From NCBI GenBank assembly GCA_002497285.1, contig DANJ01000014.1, positions 45,381-109,380 of the forward strand: DNA of 64,000 bases. Direction: 5' to 3'. The position numbers and the translations under genes are program-made. Every line of letters begins with the position of its first letter. Within the stretch, counting starts at the first letter, position 1. Shown here in pieces: positions 28,382 through 37,100 of the stretch. The notes beneath the pieces were generated by a model, which saw only the letters and a program-made list of their open reading frames with translations, did not search any database and had not been told where the DNA came from. This DNA comes from Candidatus Pacearchaeota archaeon UBA92 (GTDB lineage Archaea > Nanobdellota > Nanobdellia > Pacearchaeales > GW2011-AR1).

Positions 28382-28668
28382 TAACTATGCGCTCCCTTTG
28401 TAATCTTTCCCTTGACTCTTCTAGCTTCAATTTCACTTTCCCTTAGAATAAGCAAATCTCCAATTCTCACAGAACCCCTAACATTTCTTCTCATACTTTT
28501 TCCCTCATTTCTTCCACTTAACACTTTAACTTTAACCTGAGTAATTTCTCCTCTGGTTCCAGTTCTAGCACTTATCTCTTCAACTACTGCATTAACTGGC
28601 TCACTCGTTAAACTTGCTTTTGTATTTTCTACAGATTTTCCTTCCTTAGTTTTCTGAGTCTTTGCCAT
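28381..28668 (-). CDS. rps28e: Ribosomal protein eS28
   Basis: This 95-aa small-subunit protein has the S28e core: GTRGEITQVKVKVLSGRNEG, RNVRGSVRIGDLLILRE and SEIEARRV. Archaeal eS28 is about 70 aa; here there is an extra N-terminal Lys/Thr/Glu-rich stretch of roughly 20 residues and a short C-terminal extension after EARR. It sits one nucleotide after eL8 and shares one base with eL24. Confidence 0.94.
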   Translation of the reverse strand: MAKTQKTKEGKSVENTKASLTSEPVNAVVEEISARTGTRGEITQVKVKVLSGRNEGKSMRRNVRGSVRIGDLLILRESEIEARRVKGKITKGAHS

Positions 28669-28669
28669 C

Positions 28670-28975
28670 CTACTTCTCCTTCAAATTAGAAATATCTTTT
28701 TCGGCATCACCTGCATCAATCACAGCAACAGTGCTTGTATTAACAGAAATGCCGACTGCAAGTCCTAACTTCTGTTTAGAATCAACTTCAATACACAAAA
28801 TATTTTTTTCCTTACAAATTGCAGATAAATGCTGAACTATTTCTTTTGGTTCAACATCTGTAGCATAAACAACAAGCTTTGCCACACTTCTCTCTATGGC
28901 TTTTGTAACTTCATTTACACCTTTATCAACTTTTCCAGTTTTTCTTGCCTTCTCAATGATATTGTAAACATCCAT
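28670..28975 (-). CDS. rpl7ae: Ribosomal protein eL8 / L7Ae (kink-turn binder)
   Basis: This 101-aa protein is somewhat shorter than the usual ~120 aa. It has KGVNEVTKAIERSVAKLVVYATDVEP and the hydrophobic C-terminal part GLAVGISVNTSTVAVID typical of L7Ae. In archaea it binds k-turns in 23S rRNA, in box C/D and H/ACA guide RNAs and in RNase P. A GGAGGT ribosome-binding site lies 5 nt before ATG, and a TATA-like TTTATAAACC sits near 29030-29042. It leads the operon with eS28 and eL24. Confidence 0.94.
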   Translation of the reverse strand: MDVYNIIEKARKTGKVDKGVNEVTKAIERSVAKLVVYATDVEPKEIVQHLSAICKEKNILCIEVDSKQKLGLAVGISVNTSTVAVIDAGDAEKDISNLKEK

Positions 28976-29083
28976 TTTTAACCTCCGCTGACACTAAAGC
29001 GTCATTGGTTAAGATTTGATGATAAAAGTGGTTTATAAACTTTGCTGTAAGATTTTGCAAAGTTTATCTCAAGGATATAAATT

Positions 29084-30058
29084 CTATTTCCAGCTAACTT
29101 TGACATCGTCAGTCCTTTCCCTCGGAGAAATATCCAACTTATCAGGATGGATTAATAATTTTTTATCCCTCTTTGCCATTATCTCTCCTGTAAATGCAAT
29201 CATTGCCCCATTATCTACCAATAGACTTCTATCCGGACAAAAATATTTTGCCCCTCTTTCTTTACACATTATATTTGCCATATCCTGTAATCTTGCATTA
29301 CAAGCAACTCCTCCACCGAGAACAAGCTCTTTCTTTCCTGTATGCGCTAATGCCCTTTCAGCAGCCTCAATAAGCATTGCAAAGGCAATCTCCTGCATTG
29401 AATAACTAATATCTTTCAATTTCTCGCCTTTATCATATAATTGTTTCATCTTAGTCTGCATTCCAGAAAAAGAAACGTCCATTCCTTTAATTGAATAAGG
29501 CAACTCAATATATTTTCCATTTAAAGCTAATTTTTCAATTTCAGGCCCTCCAGGAAAGGGGATTCCACAATACCTTGCAAAAGTATCAATAAAATTTCCT
29601 ATCCCTGAATCTAGCGTTTCTCCAAATACCCTATACTTTCCAGATGAATAAGCAATTATCTGTGTATTCGCTCCTGACGCATATAATAACACCGGATTTT
29701 CAGCTCCAAGAGACTGCCCGATTTCCAGATGAGCAATACAATGATTCACAGGAATAATTCTTATCTTTAATTTTCTTGCTTTCTCCTTAGCAAAATGCAT
29801 TCCAGAAAGCAAACACGGGGCTAATCCAGGAGCGTTAGAAATCGCAATTACATCGATATCTTTCTCGCTTATCTCTGCCTCCTCCAAAGCCTCCTGATAA
29901 ACAGTCTCTGCAACTTCTTTATGATGATTAGCAGAATCCATTGGGATTATCCCTCCTTTCTCTGGCTTATACATATCTTTAACATTAGCGAGAATTTTTC
30001 CATTATTAACAATACCAATTCCAAAAGTATGGGCAGTACATTCAATACCAAGTATCAT
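29084..30058 (-). CDS. kae1: KEOPS subunit Kae1 (tRNA t6A threonylcarbamoyltransferase)
   Basis: This is a ~324-aa ASKHA-fold enzyme that, with Bud32 and partners, puts threonylcarbamoyl on A37 of ANN-decoding tRNAs. It has the metal-binding HCIAH motif, ILGIECTAHTFGIGI at the N-terminus, YASGANTQI, DSGIGNFIDTFAR and GGGVACNARL. An in-frame start 13 codons upstream exists, but ATG 30058 fits the family start (MILGIE) and lies 22 nt from a TATA box. Unlike many euryarchaeal proteins it is not fused to Bud32. Confidence 0.95.
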   Translation of the reverse strand: MILGIECTAHTFGIGIVNNGKILANVKDMYKPEKGGIIPMDSANHHKEVAETVYQEALEEAEISEKDIDVIAISNAPGLAPCLLSGMHFAKEKARKLKIRIIPVNHCIAHLEIGQSLGAENPVLLYASGANTQIIAYSSGKYRVFGETLDSGIGNFIDTFARYCGIPFPGGPEIEKLALNGKYIELPYSIKGMDVSFSGMQTKMKQLYDKGEKLKDISYSMQEIAFAMLIEAAERALAHTGKKELVLGGGVACNARLQDMANIMCKERGAKYFCPDRSLLVDNGAMIAFTGEIMAKRDKKLLIHPDKLDISPRERTDDVKVSWK

Positions 30059-30072
30059 TGAAAGATGAAGAC

Positions 30073-30089
30073 GATTATATTTATAAACT
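30073..30089. promoter_or_regulatory. Shared bidirectional TATA region of kae1 and a hypothetical gene
   Basis: GATTATATTTATAAACT lies between divergent genes, about 22 nt from the kae1 ATG (30058) and about 24 nt from the ATG at 30109. Both distances suit leaderless archaeal transcription, so the box probably serves both directions, or two overlapping boxes do. Confidence 0.5.
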
Positions 30090-30108
30090 AAACCCATATT
30101 ATTTTGTG

Positions 30109-30471
30109 ATGACTGAAAACATCTATCCTTTCTTCCAGGATTGCGGAGAAAGAGGGATTATCCCAAACATAACACTCCCAAGAGATTATGAAATCCTTGT
30201 CCCTCAATTTTATGCAAGGGGTGGAAAAAAAGAAATAGATGATTTAGTAAGTAATCTAAATCGATTTAATTCACAGCGAATTCGTTCCTTGCCTGAAATT
30301 CGGCTTGGATGGAATGAAAAGAAAGGTCTTGCGCACATTTCAATGTGCCATGGAGGCCTTGACATAAATCAACGAGATCAATTCCAAGAACATAATTTAG
30401 GTATAGAAAATGGATTATACGTCGGAGCAGTAGCTATTACATACATAAAAAAACTCATAAACATAAAATAA
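30109..30471 (+). CDS. Hypothetical protein
   Basis: This 120-aa protein is read from ATG 30109, chosen over an in-frame ATG at 30058 because the latter lies upstream of the TATA-like box and overlaps kae1. The product begins MTENIYPFFQDCGERG, has no TM segment, and includes ISMCHGGLDIN. I do not recognise a family. Codon use is similar to neighbours. Confidence 0.65.
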   Translation: MTENIYPFFQDCGERGIIPNITLPRDYEILVPQFYARGGKKEIDDLVSNLNRFNSQRIRSLPEIRLGWNEKKGLAHISMCHGGLDINQRDQFQEHNLGIENGLYVGAVAITYIKKLINIK

Positions 30472-30510
30472 AAAACACCAATAAAAAATAAAAATAAAAA
30501 AACTCCGAGA

Positions 30511-30675
30511 TTATCTTCTCTTCTTTGCGACCTTTCTCTTAGTTGTCTTCTTTGTGGCTTTTTTTCTTCTTCCGCCTCGAGCCATCATAGCCTCACAAAC
30601 ATTACCAGCACCATCTACATAGTAAAGATAACCCTTTCTTCTGGTTACAACATTCTTAGCAATTATTTTTCCCAT
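30511..30675 (-). CDS. 54-aa highly basic small protein
   Basis: An ATG at 30675 follows a strong AAGGAGGTG ribosome-binding site with 4-5 nt spacing. The product starts MGKIIAKNVVTRRKGYLYYVDGAG, then turns into a tail of Lys/Arg/Thr (GGRRKKATKKTTKRK...). This resembles small archaeal chromatin or RNA-binding proteins and some histone-tail-like peptides. The SD strength suggests high expression. No named family is recognised. Confidence 0.75.
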   Translation of the reverse strand: MGKIIAKNVVTRRKGYLYYVDGAGNVCEAMMARGGRRKKATKKTTKRKVAKKRR

Positions 30676-30724
30676 TTAGCACCTCCTTTTTAATCATTAC
30701 ATCGATACATATCAAATATCATAT

Positions 30725-31069
30725 TTAAACTTTTCCTTTACCGACGAATAAACTTATAATTTTTCTATTTTCACCATTGATAGGAATTTCTACAAGTCGC
30801 CTAAATTTTATTTTTGGCTTAATTCTGAAAGTAAATGGTTTTACAACTTTCCATTCAATTATTTTATTTTTATCGTCGAGCCATATGGCCAGAAAAGGAA
30901 AAAAAACAAAATAAGAATGTATTGAAATTCCAGTATTCTTCTTAAATTCAAAAAGTAAATTTCCAGAATTTCTAGATTTAAACATAAGCCCTACCCCTTT
31001 AGAAAAATACCCTAATCTTTTAACGTCAACACTTAACTTCTTCCCCTTATAAGGAAAATAAATTATCAT
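30725..31069 (-). CDS. DUF192 family protein
   Basis: This 114-aa protein fits the DUF192 pattern: a GLMFKSRNSGNLLFEF stretch, a central SIHSYFVFFPFLAIWLD motif (the family's IHSxFVxFPLDVxxLD), then VVKPFTFRIKPK. The function of the family is unknown. It is separated by 3 nt from the coiled-coil gene upstream, suggesting an operon. Confidence 0.85.
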   Translation of the reverse strand: MIIYFPYKGKKLSVDVKRLGYFSKGVGLMFKSRNSGNLLFEFKKNTGISIHSYFVFFPFLAIWLDDKNKIIEWKVVKPFTFRIKPKIKFRRLVEIPINGENRKIISLFVGKGKV

Positions 31070-31072
31070 CGA

Positions 31073-31396
31073 TTAAATATCGGACATTTCAGATCTTATC
31101 TTAGAAATCTTATTTACCTTATCAGAAACCCTATCAACCTCTGCCTGCAAAGTTTTTTTCTTTTTGTTTAACGAAGCTTCCTTTTCAATGAGCCTTGCAA
31201 TTTTCTTTTGTAACTCCCTTTCCTTGTCGTGATCACCATCCAAAGAAGAAGAGACACTCTTCAAATCAGCCCTAAGTTCTATTCTTTCCTTAGACAAACT
31301 CCTAATTTCACTACCCAAATCTCTAATGGCGCCAGATAAAGGAGACTTCTTAATTACAGAAATTTTCTTACTCCCAACCCTCTTTTTCATACCCAT
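31073..31396 (-). CDS. Coiled-coil hypothetical protein
   Basis: This 107-aa, Lys/Arg/Ser-rich protein is one long predicted coiled coil from about residue 28 to the end (LSKERIELRADLKSV, ELQKKIARLIEKEAS). It has a basic N-terminus and no TM segment. It lies between an anchored surface-protein gene and DUF192. Function unknown. Confidence 0.65.
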   Translation of the reverse strand: MGMKKRVGSKKISVIKKSPLSGAIRDLGSEIRSLSKERIELRADLKSVSSSLDGDHDKERELQKKIARLIEKEASLNKKKKTLQAEVDRVSDKVNKISKIRSEMSDI

Positions 31397-31412
31397 CTTA
31401 AAACAATATTAT

Positions 31413-32426
31413 TTATAAACGTTTCTTTAGTTGATTTAAAAGCTCATTAATCTTCTTCCGGCTATTCTCATAAGAAATTTTCTTAATATACCCTTTACTA
31501 TAAGCGCTATCCAAAAGCTTTTTTTTATATTCCAAATCATGAATTTCTTTAGCAACATTTCCGAGTTTTATTTTCCTAATATCGACAACTTTCTTATTCC
31601 AATAAGAAGCATTATCCTTAATCTTCTTATTCCAAAAAAAATTAAAAACAAAAAAAACAACAATTAAAACACCTGCTAGAATCATAACTGCATATAAATA
31701 TTGGTTAGATTCGTTAAACTTTGGTCCTAAATTAACTTGTTCTCCAACACTAAAAATAGAGCTACTTGTAGCCACAAATCCTTCGCTCTCAGTAAGGACA
31801 TAAAAAATATAATCTCCATATTCTAAATTTTCAGGCAAATAAAAACTTTTGCCAAGTTGTACTTGATTTCCTACTTCCACATACTGACTTTCAGAAAAAA
31901 TTGTATTACCCAAAAAATCTTTTATAATAAAATTAACATGGGCTCTACCTGTTTTTGATTTTAAATTAAAAATTTTAACATCGACATTCAAATCATTTCC
32001 TGGAATAATATTAAACTGGGCAGAAGGAATCTCAAAAAAAGAATCAAACAATACTTCTGTGCTTTCAATTTCAAAAACTACCGGAATAGTTAATATTTCA
32101 TTCTTATCATCTATAAAAATTCTTCCTACATAAACTCCCGGAGCCAAATTTAATGAATCCAATTCAATTAAAAAACTTAAATCTCTTTCAGATTCAAAAG
32201 AAAGAATTTTCTTATCAATATTAATAAAACTACCAGATGATTCTGATGAAATGAACAATTCTCCCTTGCCATCAAGATTGATAATATTAATCTGAACATT
32301 AACTTTTTCGCCTGCCTTAACCACAACTTTCACAGATAATGGGTTTACATTGAAATTATCTAAAGCCGTAACAAAAAAAATAGATATGAAAAGAGCAAAA
32401 AGAGCAAAAACAATCAATTTATTCAT
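31413..32426 (-). CDS. Secreted, C-terminally membrane-anchored Ig-like protein
   Basis: This 337-aa protein has a signal peptide (MNKLIVFALFALFISIFFVTA), beta-rich Ig/CARDB-like domains, a TM helix at about 245-263 and a Lys-rich cytoplasmic tail with a short coiled coil. It is paralogous to the next gene upstream (shared FVATSSS/FATSSA segment and tail arrangement). Its start overlaps the upstream stop by 4 nt. Probably a cell-surface component; specific role unknown. Confidence 0.8.
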   Translation of the reverse strand: MNKLIVFALFALFISIFFVTALDNFNVNPLSVKVVVKAGEKVNVQINIINLDGKGELFISSESSGSFINIDKKILSFESERDLSFLIELDSLNLAPGVYVGRIFIDDKNEILTIPVVFEIESTEVLFDSFFEIPSAQFNIIPGNDLNVDVKIFNLKSKTGRAHVNFIIKDFLGNTIFSESQYVEVGNQVQLGKSFYLPENLEYGDYIFYVLTESEGFVATSSSIFSVGEQVNLGPKFNESNQYLYAVMILAGVLIVVFFVFNFFWNKKIKDNASYWNKKVVDIRKIKLGNVAKEIHDLEYKKKLLDSAYSKGYIKKISYENSRKKINELLNQLKKRL

Positions 32427-33460
32427 CTTTTCTTCAACCTCTTATTTAACTGCCTTGTAGCTTTTTTATATTTATATATCGAAAAGATAACTACTAAAAT
32501 AGTCAATAAAACAAGAACTATCATATAAATAATCCCTTTGTTTATAATTTTCTCAGCCACTGTGAAATGTGCGCTCGAAGTAGCAAATCCTTCAGGATAT
32601 ATAACCTCGATACCAACTATATAATCTCCAGAAGACAATTTTTCAGTAGAAAATTCCCTAACATAACTTTTTTCCTTGAAAACTCTAAACGTCTCAGTTT
32701 CTGATGAAAGGGTATTTCCATCAAAGTCCTTAATCACATAGTTAATAACTGTATCAACTTCTCCTAATTCACCAAGCTGAATTAAAGAAATAAAGGCTTT
32801 GACTTTTTTACCTATAGATATAAGCCTAGAAGAATCTGGAATAAATAAAGAAACATCAAACAAAGCCTTTCCTGCACTTCTAACATTCATCAAAACAAAG
32901 GCTTTCCGTTCTATATTTCCAGTAGTAAACTTAATACTTCCAGCATATATTCCTTGTCCAGGAGCACGAACACTTAAAAGCACCGTTTTTTCTTCACCTT
33001 TCTTTAAAGACAATTGATTACTATCCAAACCAACATAATTACCAATTCCAGTAACGCTTATACTTATAACTATATCGCTATTAAAAGAATTTTTAACAGT
33101 AATTAACTGCTCCTGCTGTTCGCCTTCCTGTAAAAACAAATTAAGTTCTTCAGGGGTAATTGAAAAATCAACTAATTTCTCTGATGAAGAAGCTCCGCCT
33201 CCGCCTCCCCCACTTCCACCTCCTCCTGTGCTTCCTCCTCCAGAAGGTGGAGATGGTGCTGGAGTAGGAGCAGCTTCTATAGTAATAGAGGCAGTAGCAG
33301 TTTCGCTTGTAGTCTTCGCATTTATGAACCCCTTAGAAAAATTAGAACTATTTTTATACAAAATAAAATTGCCAAAAATAACAAAAATAGAAGCTATTAT
33401 AATCAGAATAATTATAACTCTATAAATTAAAATTTCCTTCTTAGAATTTGTTTTGCCCAT
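32423..33460 (-). CDS. Membrane-anchored Ig-like surface protein with Gly-rich linker
   Basis: This 345-aa protein has an N-terminal hydrophobic segment (IYRVIIILIIIASIFVIF), a Pro/Ser/Gly-rich linker (PTPAPSPPSGGGSTGGGG), Ig-like beta domains and a C-terminal TM helix with a basic tail. It is a paralogue of the downstream gene and lies one base after the 144-aa anchored protein. It belongs to a four-gene surface operon (34978 to 31413). Confidence 0.8.
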   Translation of the reverse strand: MGKTNSKKEILIYRVIIILIIIASIFVIFGNFILYKNSSNFSKGFINAKTTSETATASITIEAAPTPAPSPPSGGGSTGGGGSGGGGGGASSSEKLVDFSITPEELNLFLQEGEQQEQLITVKNSFNSDIVISISVTGIGNYVGLDSNQLSLKKGEEKTVLLSVRAPGQGIYAGSIKFTTGNIERKAFVLMNVRSAGKALFDVSLFIPDSSRLISIGKKVKAFISLIQLGELGEVDTVINYVIKDFDGNTLSSETETFRVFKEKSYVREFSTEKLSSGDYIVGIEVIYPEGFATSSAHFTVAEKIINKGIIYMIVLVLLTILVVIFSIYKYKKATRQLNKRLKKR

Positions 33461-33461
33461 A

Positions 33462-33896
33462 TCAGCCTTTATCCTCAGACTTATAAATTTTAAACACTAA
33501 ACTCCCCGAATAATTTCTAAAATTAACATCTCCTGGAACTTCAAGCAAAACGCCTATTGGCATCTCCTGTCCTTCTTCAATATAAATATCTCTATCTGTT
33601 TGAACATAATCAGCAATCTCTTTACTTGCAAAAATTTTTACAGTTATGGGGAAACCATAATCATTCTTTATAAAAACTTTTTTAGTTGCAGAATTCCCCG
33701 GAACAACCCTTCCAAAATTAAGATAATCTAATTTATCTACATTAAATCCAGTAGTCTCACCAGTAGAAAATACTACATTAACTTTCGTTACTTCAATAGG
33801 ACTTGAAAGTAAAATTGAAAAGAATAAAAAAATAATTATAAGACTAACTGCTATAACTATTAAATAAAATAGTTTATTACTTTTAAGTTCTTTCAT
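33462..33896 (-). CDS. N-terminally anchored extracytoplasmic protein
   Basis: This 144-aa protein has one N-terminal TM helix (LFYLIVIAVSLIIIFLFFSILL) followed by a single beta-sandwich-like domain outside (FGRVVPGNSATKKVFIKN). The start overlaps the stop of the upstream 361-aa gene by 4 nt. It lies within the surface-protein operon; role unknown. Confidence 0.75.
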   Translation of the reverse strand: MKELKSNKLFYLIVIAVSLIIIFLFFSILLSSPIEVTKVNVVFSTGETTGFNVDKLDYLNFGRVVPGNSATKKVFIKNDYGFPITVKIFASKEIADYVQTDRDIYIEEGQEMPIGVLLEVPGDVNFRNYSGSLVFKIYKSEDKG

Positions 33897-34978
33897 CGTT
33901 TAATTTTCTTTAGCCTCATTATTAAAAAGACAATTACTATTATCAATAAGACAAATCCGACAATTATTCCATACAACAGATAATTAATTTCCTTTTCAAA
34001 TCCAAAATCAACTATCTGTTCTGTTGTTCTGCCTTTATAATGTAAAGTTATATTTCCCTTAATTGTGTCCTCCTCTATACCAGTAGTATCAAAATATCCT
34101 GTTAATTTGCCTTTCGTCCACGAATCTAAGATTATAGAAGGGGTCAAAAAATCAATATCTTTATTTATAATATCAACACTTGCATATAGCTCGCCAATTT
34201 CCGAATTCCAAAAACTTTCAACATCAATATAAAAAGGATTTATTCCATTCCTCTTGAGAATTTTCGAATAACCTATAATTTTTACATTTAATTCTCCAAC
34301 TCTGACGATTCTTTCTTCATTTAGTTCATCAGCACCATAATCAACAACCGCAATAGCTCGATAATCCCCAGGCTTATAATTAGAAGTATTCAATTCGCTA
34401 TAAAATTCTTTAGCTTCTCCAGTTCCAAAAATCGCATTTCCAAGATTAACTGTCTCTAATTTTTGTTCCCCTTCATAAAAATCAACGCGAACATTTGCGC
34501 TAATATTTTCCTTTCCAAGACTATTTACCTTTACAGTAAGTCTTACAGGATCTCCAAGATTAACATTTCCCGTAAGAAACTCCATAGTTGCATATTTTCC
34601 AGGATATGGAACTTTAATTTTAATAACTCCTCTAACATCTGCTATGGCTCCAATTCCACTGCCGGTATCGATAGGAACAGCACCGATATATAGCCGATGT
34701 GTTCCAGGCAATTCAATATTTTCAGGGAGTTGCAAAAGAGCATTTACTGTCCCTTTTCCCTCAAGGGACTCGGCACTTAATTCGATGTATTCTGCTAAAT
34801 CCCCCTCTGTATAAACCCTCAATTTTTCATAATCTCCAAAAAATTCAAAATGAAAAACCTGCTTCAGCCCGGGCTGAAAATCAATTTCATAATAAGCTGG
34901 ACTGACTCCAAGTGCCGCATACGCTCCAGGAGCTAAAACTAAAAATAAAAAAATAAATAGTATTTCCCTCTTTACCAT
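33893..34978 (-). CDS. Secreted C-terminally anchored surface protein, paralogue of 37101-38303
   Basis: This 361-aa protein has a signal peptide ending near PGAYA|ALGVSP, several beta-sandwich domains and a C-terminal TM segment (YLLYGIIVGFVLLIIVIVFLIM) with a basic tail. It shares organisation and phrases (e.g. VPYPGKYA versus LYPGKYAEA, the ...SPAYYEIDFQPG versus ...TPGKTDVDYNPG start) with the protein at 37101-38303, so the two are paralogues. First gene of the surface operon. Confidence 0.8.
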   Translation of the reverse strand: MVKREILFIFLFLVLAPGAYAALGVSPAYYEIDFQPGLKQVFHFEFFGDYEKLRVYTEGDLAEYIELSAESLEGKGTVNALLQLPENIELPGTHRLYIGAVPIDTGSGIGAIADVRGVIKIKVPYPGKYATMEFLTGNVNLGDPVRLTVKVNSLGKENISANVRVDFYEGEQKLETVNLGNAIFGTGEAKEFYSELNTSNYKPGDYRAIAVVDYGADELNEERIVRVGELNVKIIGYSKILKRNGINPFYIDVESFWNSEIGELYASVDIINKDIDFLTPSIILDSWTKGKLTGYFDTTGIEEDTIKGNITLHYKGRTTEQIVDFGFEKEINYLLYGIIVGFVLLIIVIVFLIMRLKKIKR

Positions 34979-35021
34979 AACAAGAACAAAGTAAAATAGT
35001 TTTTATAGCTTTCTAAGAAAA

Positions 35022-35663
35022 TTAAGCCGCAGCAATTGTAGCAGTAACAACATCTCCCAAATCTCCAGTAGTTGCGTCTTCGGGAATAGTCATGTTAAAG
35101 TCTATCCTTAGAATATCTAAACCCGTATTAAAATTAAACGTTGCACAAAATCTCATTCCAGAAGTATTAACTGGATAAAAGTAGCCAAGCTCATGGCCTC
35201 CATTAAGAAGTGTTGTTGTATTTCCACACGTTCCGCCTACATCAGCAGCAGTACCGTTAGCAGTAACATTCCACTGGTACCCTGGATTAGTACCTCCAAA
35301 TAAAGTCGTTGAATTCTTATTAGTTTTCAAATCCAAAGTAACATTAACATTTCCTATATTTTCAAGTATAAATCCTTCCTGTGCAGTCCAGTTTCCATTT
35401 GTAACACTTCCCTTGTGTGTTGTGAGCAATTGTGCCCTTGTCTGCCCTCCATTTATTCTTCCAGAACTCCAATTGATAATCGCATTAGAAAAATTAATAG
35501 AAACTGCAGATTCAATTGTAAGATTTGCCTGTCCTGAAGAAACAAATCCTGTAACCCACGTGTTTTTAAAATTGTTTATTGCTGAATATGTAAATCCTGC
35601 TCCAATCGCGGAAACAAGAACAGCGAAAACTGCAACGATAATCAAAACATTATCAAAGTTCAC
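35022..35663 (-). CDS. N-terminally anchored extracellular protein
   Basis: This 213-aa protein has a single N-terminal TM helix (NVLIIVAVFAVLVSAIGAGF), then an Asn/Thr/Gly-rich beta domain with many NxS/T sequons and two cysteines (GTCGNTT, MRFCATF). It resembles the type of small anchored S-layer- or pilin-like proteins frequent in DPANN. It overlaps the 63-aa protein stop by 4 nt. Role inferred. Confidence 0.75.
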   Translation of the reverse strand: MNFDNVLIIVAVFAVLVSAIGAGFTYSAINNFKNTWVTGFVSSGQANLTIESAVSINFSNAIINWSSGRINGGQTRAQLLTTHKGSVTNGNWTAQEGFILENIGNVNVTLDLKTNKNSTTLFGGTNPGYQWNVTANGTAADVGGTCGNTTTLLNGGHELGYFYPVNTSGMRFCATFNFNTGLDILRIDFNMTIPEDATTGDLGDVVTATIAAA

Positions 35664-35851
35664 TTTCCATCTCCTTCTATAATCAAAGCAACATTTCCGC
35701 CGGAACTAACCGCGCCCCCATTATCTGCAGGAGCAGAATTTTGTCCGACTGGTTTTAAACTAATTAAAGAAAAATTAAGAGCTAAAGAAACGACTGAAAA
35801 AACAATCGCCACAATTAAAAGTGTTACAATAATTTTCTGTGTCTTATTCAT
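35660..35851 (-). CDS. Small anchored protein, partner of the next gene
   Basis: The chosen start is ATG 35851 (MNKTQKIIVTLLIV), which has a purine-rich GGAGAGAAGAAGAG upstream. The 63-aa product is an N-terminal TM helix with a short Gly/Ser-rich outside part. It couples to the 213-aa protein by an ATGA overlap and shares the same single-helix topology. Confidence 0.7.
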   Translation of the reverse strand: MNKTQKIIVTLLIVAIVFSVVSLALNFSLISLKPVGQNSAPADNGGAVSSGGNVALIIEGDGK

Positions 35852-36013
35852 CTCTTCTTCTCTCCACAAATAAATAAACAAGATATATAAATCTTTCTCC
35901 AATTCAGCATATACCTAAACACTATTGTCAATGCAGAAACAAAAGTGATTTTCTATAATTGTTTATTACGCCCAAATAGCAAAATTTATATATCCCAAAC
36001 ACCTTATAAAAAC

Positions 36014-37054
36014 ATGAGTTTAACAGACAAATTAGGAAATAATGTAAAATCAGTAGCGTTAGCTGGAATTATAGGACTCTCTAGCTCTTCGGCTCTTGCA
36101 GATACGATTTACATAGACACTAACTGGACATTTGATGAAATTAATAATCTCCTGGATGGAAACCCTGAAACCTTTGGAAAAGACGGGCAAACTGACCCAG
36201 TGAGAAATGATGTAGTTGAATTTGCATTAGGAACATACCAAGTACCATTAATTCGAGATGCAAAATTCAAGTCAAATATAGATGGAATAACAATTATAGG
36301 ACAAGGGCCAGGTTTAACAATCTTCAGAGGTAATAGCCCAGATGGTGGATTGATATGGGAAGTACAAGGTCAAGATGTCTCAATCGGATTATTCAGCATG
36401 GAGAACAGCAGAGGCGGATTAAAAGTAGACGGAGACAGAGCTTACAACAACGTTTACGTAGGATATATAGATTCAGAGGGATTGGATATACATTATATTT
36501 ATGATCAGCAAAAGGCAAGCGGAAGAATAGACACGCCAAGTGTTTTCGTTGACCACTTAAATCTTATAGACGGAACTACTTCATTCCATTGGAATGACCG
36601 AGATCAAATAGTTGATTACACAGATAAGTTTATGGAAGGGGATAATGTATCAATAGACGGAACAGGCAATGGAATAGACCCGCCAATGATTATAGAAGAT
36701 GGACATGTAATTGAAACAAGGGGAACTGACTGGCGCAATTGTCTATTTCAAAATATGCAGTCAACATTTGTTCCTAGGGCATATGAAGGATTGCCTGGTA
36801 GATTAAGTGGGAATGCACCTTCGTTCTGCGGAGAAAGCAATATTAATCATGCAACTCTTTATGAATTAGGCATAGGCGTTGGAAACTGGGAAGAAAATAA
36901 TCCAAACAAATTTCTTGATAACGAAGGAAGACCAATCTGGGGCTCAATAGCAACAGGACCATGGTACAAAGACAGACAAAATAGATTCATTGGATATATC
37001 GGAGCAAAAGAGCCCGCATTCATTCCAAGAGTAAGTGCAGTAAGACCAAGATAA
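36014..37054 (+). CDS. Secreted protein, probably beta-helix-like
   Basis: I chose ATG 36014, about 25 nt after the TATA-like AAATTTATATATCC (35979-35992), giving 346 aa. The signal peptide is VALAGIIGLSSSSALA|DT. Strand-turn repeats (DGITIIGQGPGLTIFRG, ENSRGGLKVDG, NNVYVGYID) look like a right-handed parallel beta-helix as in pectate-lyase-like proteins. It has no C-terminal anchor, so it is probably released or bound through partners. It is the only + strand surface gene in this region. Confidence 0.8.
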   Translation: MSLTDKLGNNVKSVALAGIIGLSSSSALADTIYIDTNWTFDEINNLLDGNPETFGKDGQTDPVRNDVVEFALGTYQVPLIRDAKFKSNIDGITIIGQGPGLTIFRGNSPDGGLIWEVQGQDVSIGLFSMENSRGGLKVDGDRAYNNVYVGYIDSEGLDIHYIYDQQKASGRIDTPSVFVDHLNLIDGTTSFHWNDRDQIVDYTDKFMEGDNVSIDGTGNGIDPPMIIEDGHVIETRGTDWRNCLFQNMQSTFVPRAYEGLPGRLSGNAPSFCGESNINHATLYELGIGVGNWEENNPNKFLDNEGRPIWGSIATGPWYKDRQNRFIGYIGAKEPAFIPRVSAVRPR

Positions 37055-37100
37055 ATAAGCTCATCTAATTTCTATTTTAAGGTTATATTTTAAAAGACTT

